Origin: Lingula anatina | Taxonomy: Eukaryota; Brachiopoda; Lingulata; Lingulida; Lingulidae | Direction: 5' to 3' | Assembly (NCBI RefSeq): GCF_001039355.2 | Contig: NW_019776055.1 | Location: 62,001-126,000 of the forward strand | Length of the DNA: 64,000 nt | In this document: positions 38,407-49,500 of the stretch, one piece after another | Numbering within the stretch: the first letter of the stretch is position 1 | How the letters are laid out: each line of letters begins with the position of its first letter | Translations under genes and position numbers: made by a program | The notes under the pieces: model-generated | Databases searched by the model: none | Seen by the model: only the letters and a program-made list of their open reading frames with translations | What the model was told of the DNA's origin: nothing

Positions 38407-39858
38407 CTAATTCAAATGATTGCATTTCAATAATTTGAACATAGCTTGTCTGATCTTTGTATTCAACAAACCGTAGATGAAAGGGTTGACTGCTGAGCTA
38501 AGCAGTACTAATTCCATTGCAATGTTTAAAAAAGTAACAAAAAGATCCCCGTCGTTTTCAGACTGCCCTACAGATGACCCTAATATTACACTAGGAAGAA
38601 ACAACACTATAAGTGTGCATACAGTAAGGGCTGTCATTTTAGAAACTTTTACCTCCATTCCGTTCATAGCTGTGACAATCGCTGGAATATCGGCGGCAAC
38701 TGAAGGCGACTGCAGTTCTTGCCTTTGTTCTGCTGGTCCCTCATTGATGAATTCGCTACCAAGGTGTTCGATTTGATCAACCGATAATTCATGTTTGGCT
38801 TTGACTTCATTTTGCTTTTTTGTTGTGAATGCCACGTTGCATTTTGACGTGGAAGGTATCGGTTCTGTCGGGCTTTCAGCTCGCAGTAGCTTTGGTCTAC
38901 GTCCATCTCGAGTGGTTGAGATGGAAACGTCATTTGCTTGCCCTCTGTCCAGTTTCGTGCTTGTTGGCGGTATTTGAGCCTCAGCTCCCCCGGGTTGATG
39001 CTGGAGCATTTCGCATGGTGCACACGACGTTGACGCTATAGCTTCTCCACCCTGACTCACCCTCCGCGGACGTACATATAGAACCGGAGTTATCCTTGGG
39101 GCATTTTGATGCGAAGCATTTACTTCAGCTTGGTTATCGGCGACGAATCTTTCATTTATTCTTCTTTTTATAATATGGACATGACGGAAAATTGCAACGT
39201 ACAGTCCAAAGACCACCAAAATACAAATTGGCCCGTGTGGAAAAATCACGTATTGCGTGAATTCCCTTTGGATGTCCTTTGCCCTGCATTGTTTGTCCGG
39301 GGACCAACTGTGCCAGCCACACAATGGGGGCAGATGTATGGCAATGCCGTAGAGCCAAGTCAGTATTATGGCCATTATGTGTCTCTTCCGGCTAAACATT
39401 TGTAGGTACCGAGTACTTCGACATATTTTTATGTACCTCTCAAATGCAATGAGTAACTGATGTAGGAGAGACGCTAGGAGCACACTTCCGCCCATGAAAA
39501 TCTTTAAAAGACAAAACAATTTTTCATACCTCAAACGCTGCAGATCCGGCACCATATCAATCAGATACGTCGAAATAATACTCAACGGTGCGAAAAGGAG
39601 TCCGGTGAGCAGATCAACAATCGCAAGACTGAACATTGCATAATTAGTCTGCACTTGTAATTCTTTGAACTTTAGAAAAGTAGCGATAAAGACACTGTTA
39701 CCGAAGATGATTGCGCCAGATAATATGCTCTCCACAACAATAAAAGCAACGCAAGTGCCATGTCGTAATTTGCAATAATGTGTCTCCGGGCTAGTTCCAT
39801 TCAAAATAGAACGTGCAGAAAACGCTAGTACAGTCTCATTGCTCGTTGCAGAGCTCAT
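38407..39858 (-). CDS. Class A GPCR, paralog of the receptor at 32983-34308, intronless
   Basis: A single-exon minus-strand gene. The frame stays open upstream to 39933 but begins there with GTG. The first in-frame ATG is at 39858 and gives 483 residues, with a TATATATA element 38-47 bp further upstream. N-glycosylation sites NET and NGT lie in a short extracellular N terminus. Landmarks: N54 (TM1), D82 (TM2), C116 (TM3), ERY 140-142, W168 (TM4), GWHSW and loop Cys C191, then TM5. A very long intracellular loop 3 (about 180 residues, Ser/Gln/Glu-rich) follows. TM6 has LFLP rather than CWxP, and TM7 ends NPFIYGLLN. Close matches to the plus-strand gene (ERYxKICRSTxY, SxKR, WLYGIAIxLPP) show recent common ancestry. 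The ligand is unknown. An inverted local duplication is inferred from position. Confidence 0.9.
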   Translation of the reverse strand: MSSATSNETVLAFSARSILNGTSPETHYCKLRHGTCVAFIVVESILSGAIIFGNSVFIATFLKFKELQVQTNYAMFSLAIVDLLTGLLFAPLSIISTYLIDMVPDLQRLRYEKLFCLLKIFMGGSVLLASLLHQLLIAFERYIKICRSTRYLQMFSRKRHIMAIILTWLYGIAIHLPPLCGWHSWSPDKQCRAKDIQREFTQYVIFPHGPICILVVFGLYVAIFRHVHIIKRRINERFVADNQAEVNASHQNAPRITPVLYVRPRRVSQGGEAIASTSCAPCEMLQHQPGGAEAQIPPTSTKLDRGQANDVSISTTRDGRRPKLLRAESPTEPIPSTSKCNVAFTTKKQNEVKAKHELSVDQIEHLGSEFINEGPAEQRQELQSPSVAADIPAIVTAMNGMEVKVSKMTALTVCTLIVLFLPSVILGSSVGQSENDGDLFVTFLNIAMELVLLSSAVNPFIYGLLNTKIRQAMFKLLKCNHLN

Positions 39859-40726
39859 TGTGAGATAACTTTGCGCCGCGGTATCAGTACAATGGTATAT
39901 ATATACTATGCATGTGGATGTTCCTGCTTCCACAAATGAAGGGTTTCTGGTACGTTCTATATGTCGTGACGTTTTATATAATTTTCCATTAAATGAAAAA
40001 AAAACAGCCAGTACGCTTATAAATAATATTGTGATAATGAAATCTTAGCACGTTTACATCCTCATCCTCTCCTGCATAGCAATTAAGGAACCCTTGCTGT
40101 GTTTCACCGGGTATCAACGAACATCGGTGACATATTCGTAAAGATGAAGTGCAATTTCACTTTAAGATGTATTTGCAACCGATGGTAGAACATTTTATTC
40201 ATTTGATGAAAAGATGATTGTTTTCGACAAGACAACCTCAAAATAGCATTTAAAGAGCAATAAGAAGCCAGGAAATACGTAGATAAAAGCCATGGTGTTT
40301 TACGTAATCTTGTTTATTGAGCCACCGGAACGAACATAACATGATTTTAAAGAGTGAAAAATATCAAACCACTAGTAGTTACATATTCGTGAAACTAAGC
40401 TTCTTAAATTTCAAAAGATAGTGATTAAACCTTTTGCATATCATTTAACATAGGTTTACAATTTCTAGTAGTGTCACTGTTCACTTATTTGACTAGATCG
40501 ATTTGGTAACTAACAACCCACCCCAGTGGATGGAATCCAAACCTTGTCAATTTTTAACAATCTGTAACATTAAAAGACAAAAAATTTTTGGACAGTTTTC
40601 GTCGAAATTCATTTTACAGCTTCGAGTTTTCTCGTTATTTTTCAACTAAAAATTAACGTATGTATACATTTGATTTTATGTATGCCTATTTACTAGTGAA
40701 TAATGTAACCAAAATGTATATTGTTT
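39859..40726. other. GPCR promoter region and 3' flank of the ependymin-like gene
   Basis: About 870 bp upstream of the minus-strand GPCR. Apart from the TATA-like element no defined signals or repeats were seen. Confidence 0.5.
39896..39905 (-). promoter_or_regulatory. TATA-like element of the minus-strand GPCR
   Basis: TATATATATA lies 38-47 bp before the ATG at 39858, the expected distance for a TATA-driven promoter with a short leader. It supports that ATG as the start. Confidence 0.45.
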
Positions 40727-43628
40727 TTATTTGTGACCTCTCAAAACTTCAATCGCGGCAGCACGAGCGTACGCCAATGGGTTAATACCAAACTTAATCA
40801 TATCCTTAACTTGACTATGCACAGGATTTTTATTGCAATCACCAAAGCACCGTTCAGGTAGCATAAAATCATTTGCATTAACTTGCTGAGACCACTCGCT
40901 GTATACCTGTAGTCCCGCCCCCTCTTGGAAGAAACGAATAGGAAGCTTCGTTGCAACGTCCATCCAAAAGTGATGGCCGAGTTTCTCGTAGTGGTCCACT
41001 TCATGGTCGCCGTGTTCGTATTCGATCGTGATGGTCTCTCTACCGAGGAACGTGGCGTCGCCGAAAGCGTCATACTTCAATATGCCTATCCCAACGTCGT
41101 TGCAGAGGCAGAAATTGGGTAAAAATGGCAGCGTCGTGTAGGACATTGTACCGGTGTGCGTGAAATTTGAATTCAGTTTCAAAAACCCGACCCATGAAGG
41201 CCCGGCAAACCGGAGACGCAGATTCGGGTAGTCAAACAGCCAGAGATTGTCTTGCTGCACGTGCACCCGAAATGTGGCGTTGGGTTGAGCCGGAAATCCG
41301 GTCCAGCCTTGAATACGACAGACAAATTGCTTAGGGTAGAGAGGAGGGACGCGCTCTGCGACCGGGACGTCGCGGCAGTTCTTGCCGGGGGGCACACCTG
41401 CTGCGCCGGAGCACGGTTCCACGACATAAAGTGCTGGGGAAAGAAAGAAAAGAATAATTAAGTCAGACCCTCATACTCACTTCTTGACATTTGATTAATA
41501 CATACTGTAAACCACACCGTAAACCTCGCCTCTGATTTTTTGTTTGTTTTTTTATTTGTTTTGGCAGAGGATAATGGCAAATAACGCTTCTTCCTGATTC
41601 CGCCCTCCGAAAGCACCTTGAATGCGGTTTTATTCATTTATACAAACTGCATTATAGAAGCAAATCAACAGTCACTAATTAAACAAAAATACTCCTATAA
41701 TCTGCCAGTTTTGGACATTGTGTACCTCGGAGATAAAGGTTATCAATCCGAATCTTTTCTCTTTAGCCACTCAAAAGTGTAACGAGCTCTGTGTGCTTTG
41801 AAGGATGCCACCCTAATCGACCGGATCCACCCCTCCTACTGTTCTTATTTATCAGGCCTACCCAACTACCAGACTCGGCACCAAAGGATCCTGAATTAAC
41901 CGGTATATCGGACCACACTACCCGTTTTCAAGGTGTGTGTCAGATCGCATTTCGGAGTATCATAACCCAGAACAAATTTTGTAGCACGACTGCGGGCTCA
42001 TCCACGCTCGGCTGAACAACCTTAAACTGTACTCTTACTTTAGAGTCCTCTATTTTTTTTTAGTCTCTATGGGGATATATGGAGACTTTACGACATTCGG
42101 TTTGAATGTTTTAACCACTTTTGATAGGGCTTTTTTTGCATTGTATTAGATTAATGTGGCAGTCTAAGGTTCATCTAGGTGGCTTTCAAATTTATGCACC
42201 CGGTTTTAAAATCATACAGCGATTTTACGACAATCGTTTACTATCCAATCAAGGTGACAGCCGAGCATGCCAGGGCTCATCCTGTCGGTGTTCTGGCTGA
42301 TACTCCGAAATGCGATCTGACACACACCTTGAAAACGGGTAGTGTGGTCCGATATACCGGTTAATTCAGGATCCTTAGGTGCCGAGTCTGGTAGTTGGGT
42401 AGGCCTGTTTATGACCCATTGCGCTTAAACTCAACGTCAATTGACTCCTGAACGTGTAAACATGGGCTAGGTGAAGATATCTGCGAACCGTTAAAGATAA
42501 GATGTGAGGTTGTGCGGTCAAGTTCGCCGTACACTTACGCAAGTCCACTTGACCCCTTTTCTGGTGGCACGTGAAGTTACCATTCACGTGCCTTATTACA
42601 TACGTTAATGTAAATGAGAAAGGGTTTAATTTGCCATCAAATCACAATATTAATAAATACAATGTAAATAAATAAATAAATGTATAAACATGAATACGTG
42701 TAACGTAAAATACACATGGAATAAGTCAAGTGCTGTGAAATAATAAAAAGAAGAGAAATACTACCCCGGTATACATGTACTTTCGACAACAATGAAAATA
42801 ATCGAAGTACGATCAAGAAAGTCCAGATATCAGATTCCCAGATAAAAAAAAAACGTGATGAACAAAAAAATGGGAAAAAAGAGAAGAAAAAAAACTCAAC
42901 TTATTTTACCAAAGGACTGCTCACATGATAATGATGAGCTTTGCAGTGATGCGTGTTTAGTACTTGTTCAATACTACGTACAGGAAAAAGCAACAAGTGA
43001 ATTATGGATGATACTAATAACTGCTTCAGGACATCTTGAATATATAGCGTATGACAGCGGTGTATAATTTAATGCGGTTGAGTGGACAAAATGCGGATTA
43101 CCAACTTTTAAATTGAGATTGAAGAATTTCGTTAAGTAACTATTACTGTTCATTGGAAACGGTATTGGGGTATTCCACGGTATAAAATCAATAAAATCAA
43201 ATATCACAAATAATTGAAACAACCCCCTTTCATAAAAATTTTACAACACATGTATGGGAATCGCCAAGCATAGAGCAAATTTGCCACTTTCAGCGATTGA
43301 CAGTGCAAGGCAAAAACCAACACATCCTGGAGGTGTTCAGCTAATTTGGGCAGCAGCTCACCTCGATGGTCATATTACACTATTTCAGTTTTAGTTTGAA
43401 CGCAGCTTTAGTGCGCTGAATTGTTTTTAAATCAACGATTGGTGTTTGAACACGTAAAACTGATTCAAAGGGGTACACCAATAACATGCTACTTATGTAT
43501 AATAAGGGTGTGTAAACATACCGTGTTTTGTAGTATTTCTATACCCTACAAGCACCCAACTTACCCGTTGCAAACTGCAACGACGCAAAAGTACTGATCA
43601 CCATAAGGCACAAACTCCACGTTGCCAT
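40727..43628 (-). CDS. Secreted ependymin/LolA-like protein
   Basis: Two coding exons on the minus strand: 43628-43565 (M1 to residue 21, phase 1 donor GTAAGT) and 41433-40727 (TAA), giving 256 residues. The first exon is almost exactly a signal peptide (Trp-Ser-Leu-Cys-Leu... hydrophobic core, ending near residue 21). The mature part is Cys-rich (C29, FVCRI, FCLCND, ERCFGDC), has NAT and NFT glycosylation sites, and contains beta-rich segments plus the phrase FWMDVATKLPIRF...QVYSEW. That phrase resembles the strand pattern of ependymin-related and LolA-like lipid-binding folds. Ependymin-related proteins are secreted, Cys-bridged glycoproteins that are expanded in marine invertebrates. The assignment rests on motif resemblance and may be only superfamily-level. 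A minus-strand TATATAA lies about 46 bp upstream of the start. The intron holds a 555-bp foldback element. Confidence 0.8.
41853..42407. mobile_element. Foldback element with 110-bp inverted termini
   Basis: Arms 41853-41962 and 42298-42407 are inverted copies differing at one position. Termini are CAGGCCTACCC and its inverse, and a direct TTTAT flanks both ends (41848-41852, 42408-42412). The 335-bp centre has no coding capacity. It lies in the single intron of the ependymin-like gene. Confidence 0.8.
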
Positions 43629-43673
43629 TTTGGGTTCTTTGTCATCAACAGAAGTCGTGTGCACTTCTTTGAT

Positions 43674-43682
43674 GTTATATAG
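43674..43682 (-). promoter_or_regulatory. TATA box of the ependymin-like gene
   Basis: CTATATAAC on the minus strand lies about 46-54 bp before the ATG at 43628, which fits a short 5' leader. Confidence 0.5.
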
Positions 43683-43849
43683 CAAGGGTGCCCTGATGCC
43701 AAGGTCAACTCGAAGTCAAATATGGGATTGCCTGATTGGAAGTGATAGGCAAACAACGTGCACAATGTACGGTCATTTTGCTGCTTACCGATAAAGAGGA
43801 CCAGTAATGATCATGAAAGCTTTACCAAGCACGAGCTAGGGGGACACTA

Positions 43850-44126
43850 GGCTTCGTTCACATAGAAAGTCTATTTTCTAAAAATCTATTTTCTATTCGC
43901 GGTATCTTATGATCACGGTCTGTGCCCTGAATATCCCGCGGCGTAATTACTGGCAGCGCGAGTCAGTTACCGGCAGCGCAAGCCAGTTACTATAAGTTAC
44001 TGTAAGTAACTGACTCGCGCTGCCAGTAATTACGCCGCGGGATATTCAGGGCACAGACCGTGATCATAAGATACCGCGAATAGAAAATAGATTTTTAGAA
44101 AATAGACTTTCCATGTGAACGAAGCC
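43850..44126. mobile_element. Near-perfect palindromic MITE (about 121-bp arms, 35-bp loop)
   Basis: Arms 43849-43970 and 44006-44127 match at 121 of 122 positions; the loop is 43971-44005 and itself repeats part of the arm. Flanks CTA and TTA suggest a Harbinger/ISL2EU-type TWA target with one change. It lies about 220 bp upstream of the ependymin-like start codon and 170 bp from its TATA box. Confidence 0.8.
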
Positions 44127-44924
44127 TTAATCCATACTTGGTTTGCGTTGCACATACAGTCATAAGTCTTTGGGATAAGCTTATGCCTCGGTTTCTCCAC
44201 CCTGCTACATGCTTGTTCCCTTTTACAGCCACGGCGATCACAAATGTTGATAACATAGCTTACTATATGACAAAAACGTATCTCAAAAGCCCGAAGGGCG
44301 GTTTTTTTTTTCTATCGTACCTCACAACACTACATGTATTGTAAAAGAATGACTTTCAGGTATTTGTTATTAATATGCATAAGCTATTCTCTAAAAACAA
44401 TAAGAGAGATGTCGGTAAGGCTGCAGTTGTAGAGCAAGTGTGTCTGTTTTCACAAGTTCAAATATTAAAATGAAAAAAAAAAAAACGCCAGGCATATAAG
44501 ACTTCTTAATTTCTTCAACTACCATATAGTTTCATGTAGCCAACGTGTTTTCACGCCGTGAGAATTATCAGGTATGGATTTTCTCTTTAAAACGTGTGAA
44601 ATTACACTTCCTAATTAAGATATTACGTATGACAAATTCATTCCATGTATTCAAAACATGCCAGAGATTTTTAAACGTCACGACAATTTCCCTGCCTTGA
44701 TCCCGATCTTGGACGGCAGGTGTTCTGCACCTTCAACAATTAAGGCTTGATTACAGTCACCAAGCACCTGCATTGATTTGGCGTAGTGCCAGTTTGTTCT
44801 TTTCGTAAACAGCAGACAGAATTTCTCCATAAATTCAAATAAAATAGTCATGGCAGATAAATATTGACGATCTAGGGAAAGTGGTTTCAACGAGAACTTA
44901 ATGCGGGTGCCTTAAATTTTCATA

Positions 44925-44926
<2 letters not shown>

Positions 44927-44963
<37 letters not shown>
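44927..44963. repeat. (ATT)n microsatellite
   Basis: About a dozen ATT units in the gene-free stretch between the ependymin-like gene and SLC15 copy A. Confidence 0.9.
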
Positions 44964-44964
<1 letters not shown>

Positions 44965-46576
44965 TAATAACTGTTTCTATTTCGCCTTGGGGAGTTATGC
45001 ACTGTAAGGGTGTTCACCATGCAGTCACACACCTTCTTAGCATTTTGCGTCATTCAAAGATATCCATCTGAACTGTCAACAATGGACCGTTTTTACGGGT
45101 GTACCTTTACAACCCTTGAAATCTTTATTAGTGCATCTCATATATAAAATAAATTACTCTTAAAACCAGTAATCATCCCTTCCCAAATGAGAAAAGCGTT
45201 AATAATGCTGCGAGGCGGACTACATGTGATAATACATGTAGAATAGTAGCTTGTTCACAGTCTCACCCTTCCCTGCATGGCAATTAAGAGTCTCTTGTTA
45301 TGATTAAGCTGGTGTCAACGAGTTTCGGATAGATGGAAATACGATTTCACGTAAACATGTGCATTTGCATCTAATGACACGCTCTGACAGTAAAGTTTAT
45401 CATTTACTTCATACGATAAAAAATTTCGACAAGACAGTAGCAATATCTATCTTTTATGTGAGATAAATTACTTAACACAAAGGTCGAGTTGAAATATGTT
45501 CATATACTTATATTTAATTTCTTCAACTTTTCTACTCTGTTGTTATTATAATTATTACACGTATATTTATGTTTTATTTGTTAATCTATTTATTTACTTA
45601 TTTTGAAAACGCAATGTACACATATACCGATAAAGGTTCGTTTGCTTTTCCATATTTGATTTGTTAATTTCGCGTAAACTATAATGGTTACTTTGTGTGT
45701 AACTCACAGTCACATCATTGAAGATAACAATAACAATAACAACAACAACACTCAACATGATAATAATAATATTTTATATCTAAAAAAATTGCACTATACA
45801 TACGTCTCAATGTCTTTAAACTATTAAGACATTTAGTGCCATTAAGAATATTTAACCAACACTTAGTATAATATAATTATACTACTATTCTTACTGTTTG
45901 GCTATGAAAACGTTTCCAAGCGGTTTTGTGATTGCTGCAGGAACACAGGGCAATTCGCCCTCACATCTACTCAGCCGCCACTAAGAATTACTTGATGACT
46001 ACACTTTTATTACCTCCCTATATAGCCAAGAAAAAACTCCAGCGAACGTTGGAATAAGCTTCATTGGAACCCTCCATACCATCGAAGTCAGGTATATTTA
46101 TCAGAGGCCACACAGAGCCTATCATTTAGATTGTCTTCCAAGGAAACCCAGTTACTACAGCCTTAAGCTGTCACAGCCAACGCAACGAGTACACAATATT
46201 CACTTGGAGCAAAACCGTTTATTTAACCTTCACGTATTTACCTATACCCTCTACTCCATCAGAATAGACACTTGTTGTTTTTTGAACCCTAGACAGCCGT
46301 TAGAGAAGATCGTCCAACTGAAATATCTACCTAAATTATATGCATTTTCTACTTCAAAGGGAAAAAATATCCGTGGACATGTCAGCTTTTTTTCGTTGCG
46401 ACTCTGCACTCACTGGCCTGTCGTTATTTTCTATCACACTCACTCCAAACCCGGCAATAACATTGTTTGATTTTCCGCCAAGTCGAGAGACACCCATTTC
46501 GGATGACACCCATTCTTCGTGTGTTACGAGTCATTCCAATACATACGTTCATTAAAAAAAGTCAAAGATGAAGGAG

Positions 46577-49500
46577 TCAATGGTTCGACGACACACTATC
46601 ATCGGGATTCACACAACCGGATAGGTTAGTTCCCTGATGAAATACGTGGTAATATTTCCGAGTACACGTCACAATCAGGTATAGGATAAAAAACGCTATC
46701 CCCACACTCATCAATATGGCGAATAAGTATACTAGCTGTGGGTTTTTGTGCGGCGCCAGCCAATCTGAAATCAGTAAACGGCAATTGCTATAACTTAACA
46801 TCAAAAATGAATACGTGGTAATACACGTATCTCAGATTACACGACCCGGTACATGATCGAAGCATGACTCCACACCCATCAGAATACGAAAAAGCGTCAC
46901 CTTATTAATTTTCATGATTTCTAATAGTGATAAGGGTTGGTTTGTTTTTGATACGTTTTGAATCATTGCACACCTGCTGTTGAAAATAAATTTTTACAAT
47001 TCTTTATGTTACAGTGAAATAATATGAGGAAGTCGACCCTGTGTTTCGCGTGTACATGTACATGTATTATATGCATCCCTTTTTTAACATAAAATGGATG
47101 GCATTCATATTTGATTTCACAAGGGAATACCTCACCTTCTTTTCCAAAATTAATAATCATCGTGGATAAGTAATAGCCGATTCCCATATTTATGAAAACC
47201 AGGCTTATGGATGTAGACTTGGTGAAACTGGGAGATTCTATATACGCAATTTCATAACCTGTAAGATCGAATAAATTGACAATTGACAGGGACCCTGTTT
47301 CATTGACGAACTGATGTCGAAAACAGGCTTCAGCATAGGCTACCGTGTATGTTAGTTTACTGTTGCGTCAGTGAAGGAATATACAGTAAGAGGTCGCTAA
47401 TTTTCTAAACTTTATCTTAAGATCTAATATTCCTACTCTACCAATCCATGTAACATTGTTTCTTAATGTGAAATACCACTCGAAACATATTCGACTTTAA
47501 ATTTATCGGTGCGACAAGTTGAGACTTTGACAATCACCCATTAAATTTTACAGAATACAGTTTTATCACATCTTTTAAATTTTTTTATCGACCTTTATAC
47601 CTGGAATATACACAAACACTTCTCCAAGACCCATTAGAATATACTGCGGGGTCTGAACCAAAATACTGAGCTGGGAGGAACTTCGGGTGGCTTCCACCAG
47701 GATCGCCGCAAATGCAGACAGTATGCCACAGAGTGTGCCAAATCCTACAATGGCAAAATACAGTTGAATAATTATAAAATACAGAGAGTATGCCACATAG
47801 TGTGCCAAATCCTATAATGGCAAAATACAGTTAGATATTTATAAAATACAGACAGTATGCCACATAGTGTGCCAAATCCTTTAATGGCAAAATAGAGTTA
47901 GATATTTATAAAATACAGACAGTATGCCACAGAGTGTGCCAAATCCTGGTAAGGCAAAATACAGTTAAAAAATCCGGGCATTATGCCACATAATGCACCA
48001 AGACCGGGAACCTAAGACCGCATTCACAACGAATTGAGCCAGGCTTTACAAACCCCACGCGTCGTCCCTGCGGGGGTACAGTCATATCTCTGCTCCATTG
48101 GGACTACACATGGGGAGGCGTGTGAGAGGCGGAGAGACTATTAAAAGATTAGGCGGTTTTTCTTTCATGTACGTCCGCCATATTTAGTCCCCAGGATTTG
48201 TAAAGCCTGGCTCAATTCGTTGTGAATGCGGTCTAAGACACCCAATTCAAAGGCAAACAATTCCAAGTAATCCCTACTCACATTTATACAGTATCTCTCG
48301 TCTTTTCACGCGCCATCTTCAACTCACGCGTGATTGGACGAGAAGCTATAAGAGACGTCACTTACAGTTTACTTACCGATCCTATAAAGGTGTGATATCT
48401 TAATTCCCTTCGACATCAAGAACGGCCATACAAGAATATCCAGAATTGGAATTATTATAATAATGATCAACACATCGAATGACCCTATGGAAGACGCTGT
48501 TATTTTCCCAGTGCCGATAAACGTTGCATTTAAGCGCTGACCTTGGATTTGGTAGGTGCTCTGGAACTATTGAATGCATGAAAATCATGTGTCAAGTTTT
48601 CGTAAAAGAATTGAACAATACATAGAAATTATTCGTATTAAATTGCGTTAATGACCAAATCTAACGTTCAAGGATAGGAACGGTTCTTCAGAGGGAAACA
48701 TATTTCGTGTGTGTGTGTGTGTGTGTGTGTGCGCGTGCACATGACATAACTTACCGATGACATAATAACACTAAACCCTAACAATGTTGCAATATTTATA
48801 ACAACTCTGGTGAACATTTTCTTGTCTTCCGCCTCCACCGCAAAGTTGCGCCGTGTTGATAACGTAGCATGGCTTCCACTGTTACATTTACCGCTTTTGA
48901 ATCGTTCTAATACCTGTCGTGCCGCCACGAGTAACCAGTAACCTTAAAAGACCAATAAAACAGAAAAATATCGGCGCCTGCAACGCAGATTTGTTAATCA
49001 ATAGTAAGTCGTATACATGTAGAATTAATCTTCTTTATAAAAATTAAAACCTTTTAAAGCTTGAAATATTCTACTATTCTGCAAGAAGATAATTTCTGCT
49101 GCAGGTTCTGTCGGGTCCAACCCATGCCTTATTATTATAACAACATTTCAAACATTTACCGGTATTTACATTTATATCAATATTTCAATGTGGACTACCC
49201 ACTTATCTGGGGCCTAAGAAAACTAAAATCTTTTATCTATTATCTTTGGTCTATGAAGTCTAAAATGTGGAATAAAACCGACCTATTTTGGTCCTAAGAA
49301 GACTAAAATCTCCAGTTCTTTTGTGAGGCTAGTGTAGAAAGAATGGCAAGCTCTCTCCTAACATTTCGTGCAGGTGACATTCGTCACCGACCCTTGCCTT
49401 TTGACGGAACCTATACCTAACCTATACAAATCTAAAGGGATCCCATTCTTCCATTCTTAGGATTACGCAAATTGTCCAATTGTCATTGCTCAAACTAGGT

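Larger units (their letters stand above)
43629..46576. other. Intergenic, ependymin-like promoter to SLC15 copy A 3' end
   Basis: Contains the ependymin-like promoter, the palindromic MITE (43850-44126), the ATT microsatellite and AT-rich DNA. No coding exons recognised. Confidence 0.6.

Noticed and set aside
39859-39933. 25 extra N-terminal codons on the minus-strand GPCR
   Set aside because: The extension begins with GTG and has no ATG; it overlaps a TATA-like element.
47575-47808. Upstream extension of SLC15 copy A exon 8 through the 67-bp array
   Set aside because: The frame is open but bypasses the real acceptor at 47744, and copy B has no such residues.
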